Source: Ophiothrix spiculata (Eukaryota; Echinodermata; Ophiuroidea; Amphilepidida; Ophiotrichidae). From it: a stretch of 21,357 nucleotides of DNA. The translations under genes were made by a program, and so were the position numbers. Each line of letters starts with the position of its first letter. Positions within the stretch are counted from its first letter, which is position 1. Below, piece by piece: positions 16,976 through 21,357 of this stretch. Location: assembly GCA_000969725.1 (NCBI GenBank), contig JXSR01S041818.1. One strand, 5' to 3'. The notes under the pieces are model-generated. The model ran no database searches, had not been told where the DNA came from, and saw nothing but the letters and a program-made list of their open reading frames with translations.

Positions 16976-17482
16976 CGATCAACTGGTTATTTTTGTTACT
17001 TGGCCTTAACCGAAATATCTGGCAGTGGTATTTGGTACCACTGCCAGAAGCAAGCTCTGCAATCAAACCTGGCGCATAAGTGCACCTACCCAATATCCCA
17101 AAAAATGATCATATTTATCAGATACGAGCTGCAACACTCCACAAATACGACAAAGGATATTTATAATAAATTTACTTATTATAAACTCTTCCCGAAGTTG
17201 TTAGTCACACAAAAATGATGTTTGAAGATATGTTTACAAATGGTAACTATGTAAACAAACGAAACATTCTGTTTGATTTCTCTGATCAGAACAGTGCGAT
17301 TTTCATAAATCTAATTCAAAAAGGTTCCTTTCATGAATATAGAATAAAACATTTCTGTTTGTTCAAGTACCATTTGTATTTTTCAATTTATGCACAAATG
17401 GCCTTTAATTATGTGATGGGCTGTACTACACAGTTTGCCTCAAGCCAAAACCGAAGTTTTTTGGCTTGTGTTTCTCGAGCAA
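16976..17482 (+). repeat. Right arm of the large foldback; complete 470-bp unit
   Basis: Inverted partner of 14614-15273 and direct partner of the split copy at 17487-20690. It opens with a 13-bp perfect hairpin (17018-17048) and ends in CTCGAGCAAGAAAT. It holds the uninterrupted forms of both insertion sites: CATATTTATCAGATACGAG (LTR element site) and CTGATCAGAACAGTGCG (element at 20063 site). Confidence 0.9.
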
Positions 17483-17592
17483 GAAATATCTGGCTGTGGT
17501 ATTGGTACCACACTGTCCACAGCCAGAAGCAAGCACTGTAATCAAACCTGATGATAATTGCACATACCCAATATCCCAAAAAATGATCATAT

Positions 17593-17962
17593 TGTAGTGT
17601 TGTTCATTTAGTGGTATGCGCCTTGAATCTGATTACCGATAGTAGCAATTACAAGCAGTTCAGTTCAGTTCATATATTGGCAGGACTCCTATTTGGAGTA
17701 TATATGCCAAGCTCGTGCGGGGGTTTTGAGCAGAGTTATTGGTGCTTTATAAGTTCTTTAAATGATTCCAGACTTGGAGTGATGACAATATGTTCATCCT
17801 GAGTTTATTCCATTCGGGAATTGTTCGAGGGAAAAATGATTGTTTATGAATATCCAGTCTGGTTGAGTATTGTTGATAACTCTTTGAGTTTGTATGGCAA
17901 GATGTAAAGCTCAATTTGTGTCTAAATTCTGTCTGTTTATTTACTGCTTTAACAACATCAAA
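17593..17962 (+). repeat. 5' LTR, 370 bp
   Basis: Starts TGTAGTGTTGTTCATTTAG and ends ACAACATCAAA rather than in the usual CA. Compared with the 3' LTR it has an extra 242 nt (about 17657-17898), which contains TATATATGCC, a possible core promoter. Confidence 0.85.
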
Positions 17963-17964
17963 TC

Positions 17965-17974
17965 TGGCGACGAG
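17965..17974 (+). other. Primer-binding site, complementary to a tRNA-Ser 3' end
   Basis: TGGCGACGAG is complementary to CTCGTCG plus CCA, the 3' end I recall for animal tRNA-Ser(GCU). It starts two bases after the LTR, the usual gypsy arrangement. Confidence 0.75.
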
Positions 17975-18753
17975 TGCAAAAAGAACCCTAGATATGTGTG
18001 GGAATCATGGCACTGATTAACTCATCGTAATTTTGGAGTTTTCTTGACACATTTGATTGACCTGTGATTACATTGGAACTGACATGGATAATTGCTGTCA
18101 AGCTGCACGCGGTTGGTTATTGCGACATCACCGGAGGGGAGGCTTGGGGAAAATGACTGCTGTACAAAGAGGTACATGTACATCGAAATGAAACTTGGAC
18201 GATCATATTGACATGTGTTGCAAACAAATAACTACTAGGAGGATATTACTAAACGTTATGGTTATGAGGATTGTGATGCGTTGTAGAGTATCTTTGAAAA
18301 TGACATTGAATTATTGACATTGCTAAATTGTAACGTGTTGTGTACTTGGATTGTGATGATCAATGCAACCATGGAGGTAAACAAAATCAAGTGTAAAATG
18401 AAATTACAGGACTCATACTAAAGAGACAGTGAGATTGTCATCAAAAATACTGAACTGATGTAAATAGTTGAAACAGGATTCACACAAGAGTTGTGACATT
18501 CGTTGACATTTAGAAATAAGAAGGATTTCGATTGCATTACAATTTATCATGTGACTCTGTTTATCAAATGTTTGATTGCGTTGCTGCTTTATGAGTGGAA
18601 AAACTGACACAGAAGTGACTCTGATTTCACGGGAAATGAATACATGTCAAGGTGAACACTTTTGTTGAAAATTGTCAATGAAAAGTGAGATTATCAAATT
18701 CAAATTTATTTTACGAGGAGAGAGATACTATACAGTTGTGACAGAACAGGCCT

Positions 18754-18890
18754 ATGGTGATGTGTACAATAGCTGCACTGTACGTGACATGGTGATGTGT
18801 ACAATACATGTAGCTGCACACGTGACATGGTGATGTGTACAATAGCTACACACGTGACATGGTGTTGTGTAAAATAGCTGCACATATGAC
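18754..18890 (+). repeat. Minisatellite inside the LTR element, 4 units of 32-38 bp
   Basis: Units have the form ATGGTGATGTGTACAATAGC then TGCACACGTGAC, with small changes in length and sequence. They sit in the middle of the non-coding interior. Confidence 0.9.
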
Positions 18891-19721
18891 ATGGAGTTTT
18901 ACGTATTAATACATGATTTCATATGAAACTACAGGGGTTTACGTCAAGCGTGCGGACACGGTTGCTGTTTGCGTTACAAGTGTGAACTCGATGTTTCAAG
19001 ATTGAAAAAGCTTGGGCGCGGTAGCTGTCCATTTACAAGCTAGCATGGTGACAATATTGACTTATACAATTTCTTTGAAAACACATGATGATAGAAGAGT
19101 AAGTCTGTGTAAATACTGCTATCATTCGTTAAGAATTTATCGTGGATAGAAAATGGCTGTTCCATGAAAATTATCGAAAGGATTTCACACATCTTCTGAT
19201 GTTTTGACACTGGATACAATTGCTATCTACTGACATGACTGATACAGGTTGCTGATGTTTATATAAATTTAAACAGGATCGATTTACTCCTGAAGCCTTA
19301 CCAAGTGGGAAATAGACAGTAAAGCAAAATATGATTGAAATATATTTTAGGGACTCACACAGATTTAGAAGAATTATGGATGAATGATCTAACTGACTTT
19401 ATAACTTTTGTTTATTTAAATCTGCAAAAGCCAAGCAGATGAAAATGTTAACTTTGTTTTCTAAGCTGTTTATGGTTCAAACAGAAACCAGTTTGTTTTC
19501 ATATACATTTCTTGCATATAGTGCATGAACAGTTTTCAAGATTTTCAAATTGTTTTTTTCTGAGTTAAAAAATTTATCATACAGTTATACTGCTTGAACA
19601 TTTCTTGAAGGAGGAGAGATATTGGATATAGACTGTGGAAGGACACTTTATTACAAAACTTTTAAAATTTACTTTAAACAAAATGCTTTGTTTCACAATG
19701 TTATTGATGTTTGCATCTCGT

Positions 19722-19736
19722 AGAGATAAGGAGGGA
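19722..19736 (+). other. Polypurine tract of the LTR element
   Basis: AGAGATAAGGAGGGA (one T in fifteen bases) lies directly before the TGTAG start of the 3' LTR, where the plus-strand primer is expected. Confidence 0.8.
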
Positions 19737-19870
19737 TGTAGTATTGTTCATTTAGTGGTATGCGCCTTGAATATGATTACCGATAGTAGCAATTACAAGC
19801 AAGATGTAAAGCTCAATTTGTGTCTAAATTCTGTCTGTTTATTTACTGCTTTAAGTTTAACAACATCAAA
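19737..19870 (+). repeat. 3' LTR, 134 bp, internally deleted
   Basis: Matches both ends of the 5' LTR closely. The join ACAAGC-AAGATG replaces 242 nt of the 5' LTR, and GTTT is added near the end. Confidence 0.85.
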
Positions 19871-20062
19871 CATATTAATTTTATCAGATACGAACTGCAA
19901 CACTCCACAAACATGACAAAGGATATTTATAATGAATTTACAGATTATAAACACTTCCCGAAGTTGTTAGTCACACAAAAATGGTGTTTGAAGATATGTT
20001 TACCAATCGTAACCATGTAAACAAACAAAATAGGCCTAACGTTTGATTTCTCTGATCTGAAC

Positions 20063-20511
20063 TAGTTACTGGTAAATACATCACCAATGGTGGCGCACTT
20101 CGGACCCAGATTTGAGCAAAATATCCCCCCTCATTTTGTAAAACTATATCATTTAATCTTAAAAAATAAATCATTTTTAATTTTCTCAATCTATAGTATT
20201 TTCTTGGATCCATTTAGATTTTGACTGAAAGCCTTATTTTTCATGAAATTTGACTTAATCACCCTTTTTTTGCACAGTTTTTCTGTAGTTATAGGGCCCA
20301 AAAATTTTGACCTACTTGTATGTCGAAATATGAATTTTTATGAATCTTGTATGTATTTACAAAAATTCCAGCAATAAAATTGATGTATCTCTGCAACCAC
20401 AAGTCTCAAAGAGCTCATTTATGGCTTGTTAGATTTCTTTCAATAGGCTCTACAAAATGAAATGTATTTCATAATTATCAAAAAAACTTTTAATATTTTG
20501 TTTACCTAGCT
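20063..20511. mobile_element. Non-autonomous element with 8-bp target duplication, 449 bp
   Basis: The exact 8-bp repeat ATCTGAAC (20055-20062 and 20512-20519) flanks it, and the sister unit at about 17281-17292 shows the uninterrupted site. The ends (TAGTTACTGGTAAATA, and AGCTAGGTAAACA read inward from the right) are only loosely inverted. An 8-bp duplication suggests hAT, but weak termini leave this open. No transposase frame. Confidence 0.75.
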
Positions 20512-20690
20512 ATCTGAACAGTGCGATTTTCATAAATTTAATTCCAAAAGGTTTCTTTCATGAAAATGGAATAAAACATTTCTGTTTTTTAAGCACCATT
20601 TGTATTTTTCAATTTATGCACAAATGGCCATTGTGTGATAGGCTGTACTACACAGCTTGCCTCAAGCAATTTCTCGAGCAACTTGGCCAA

Positions 20691-21357
20691 TAGCCTACCA
20701 GATTACAAAATTCGGCAACTCTGCATTATGATTATGAATATGATGCATTGCCAAATTATATTCAGTAGGCTGCGTACCTCTTGACACCTACCTTTCTGAA
20801 GGAAAAACACACCTCTAGTATTCAATGTCAACTTTACATACAATTTCTGTGTGCGCGATAGCATTATTCTTGTGTTTTTTCTGACACAAATCCACAGAAT
20901 CCCTTTGGTTTTCAAGCTTACACAACATCGATTGATAAGATTCAAGGCGCACAACACTAAATAACTACTCAATTGTTAAAGTTCCCTGTCAACGAACTAT
21001 TTTTTGGATTCCGCTTCGCGGAAGTGCGAGCGGATGTGTGCAGGACCGCTAGCGGTAGTGCACGGAATTATGTCAATTTTAATACCTGGCAACCCTTCAT
21101 TTTCAGGGTAGTTTTGCTCTGTAACTCAGCAACGAATAATTAAATCCATATAAAAGTATACATTTCCAGAAGTTAATTTGCATACTGAACACGCTGGTCA
21201 TGTCATTTTTTGACCAATATGTGAAATTTTGGCCCAAGGTCCAAAAAATCGTGTTTTTGACCCCAAATTTTACGGGAAAGCTAACTACACTTTGCTTTGG
21301 TAAAATTTTGAACTGTTTTACTTTTTAGAATCTAGAAATCAATATCTAGGCAATGGC
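20691..21357. other. No gene recognised; holds an LTR-like fragment
   Basis: The minus strand at about 20972-20931 (TTTAGTGTTGTGCGCCTTGA and onward) resembles the LTR start (TTTAGTGGTATGCGCCTTGA). Near 21010 there is a small GC-rich hairpin, TTCCGCTTCGCGGAA, followed by the palindrome CCGCTAGCGG, perhaps one end of another repeat. The rest is AT-rich. Confidence 0.4.

Larger units (their letters stand above)
17593..19870 (+). mobile_element. Non-coding gypsy-type LTR retrotransposon, 2278 bp
   Basis: The element has every structural signal of an LTR retrotransposon. A 5-bp target duplication CATAT lies at 17588-17592 and 19871-19875. LTRs start with TGTAG. A primer-binding site TGGCGACGAG follows the 5' LTR by two bases, and a purine tract AGAGATAAGGAGGGA abuts the 3' LTR. 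The 1.77-kb interior has no gag or pol frame and no long open frame, so it must have depended on enzymes from another element (LARD/TRIM type). A minisatellite sits in the interior. It is inserted in the third copy of the 470-bp unit. Confidence 0.88.
17487..20690 (+). repeat. Third copy of the 470-bp unit, split by two insertions
   Basis: The unit starts at 17487 with a variant hairpin and runs to 17592. It resumes at 19876, breaks at 20062, resumes at 20520 and ends at CTCGAGCAA near 20682. Removing the two insertions gives a head-to-tail repeat of the unit at 17015-17486. Confidence 0.88.

Noticed and set aside
16920..16976. CCTCCCTCACC near both inner ends of the foldback as part of the arms
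   Set aside because: It is in the same orientation at both places, not inverted, so it is not part of the paired arms.
17657..17898. Intron in the 5' LTR missing from the 3' LTR
   Set aside because: No placement of the breakpoints gives GT-AG ends; a deletion at microhomology explains it.

Overview
This is AT-rich eukaryotic DNA. Short exons carry GT/AG splice sites in matching phases, introns are long, and decayed transposons fill much of the rest. No bacterial operon, rRNA or CRISPR array is present. The content (tRNA-derived SINEs, a non-LTR retrotransposon remnant, many short inverted-repeat elements, a small gypsy-type LTR element) suits a marine invertebrate. An echinoderm or another invertebrate deuterostome is my guess, but the species cannot be fixed from the sequence. 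Most long open frames here are chance frames in AT-rich or repeat DNA.

The one gene I can name is COQ9, on the minus strand, the lipid-binding mitochondrial protein of ubiquinone synthesis. Six exons can be read in order with compatible phases: 12804-12762, 10492-10214, 9184-8995, 7232-7077, 5015-4962 and 4144-4106 (stop TAA). The first exon, with the start codon, was not found. Two exons have been partly amplified in place. The 3' half of the TetR-like exon, with its donor, occurs three times (about 9831-10376). The 5' half of the exon carrying the NWYTKR patch, with its acceptor, occurs four times (about 7156-7730). Only one copy of each is a complete exon.

On the plus strand at the left edge, 347-619 is a good internal exon of a protein I do not recognise, convergent with COQ9. 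Between the two genes lie a TA-flanked inverted-repeat element (871-1208) and a 0.7-kb near-palindrome (2505-3231).

The COQ9 introns hold several non-autonomous DNA transposons with visible target-site duplications (4322-4640, 5389-5993, 8386-8744, 10810-11199). They also hold two tRNA-derived SINEs (minus strand near 6566-6645; plus strand 12164-12690) and two hairpins beside splice sites.

From 13 kb rightward there is no recognisable host gene. In order this part holds a broken LINE reverse-transcriptase remnant with elements nested in it, then a large foldback structure (14614-17482) around satellite-like arrays. Next is a tandem copy of the foldback arm, split by a complete but non-coding LTR retrotransposon (17593-19870) and again by an 8-bp-duplication element (20063-20511). 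Intact sister copies of the arm preserve the empty sites of both insertions.
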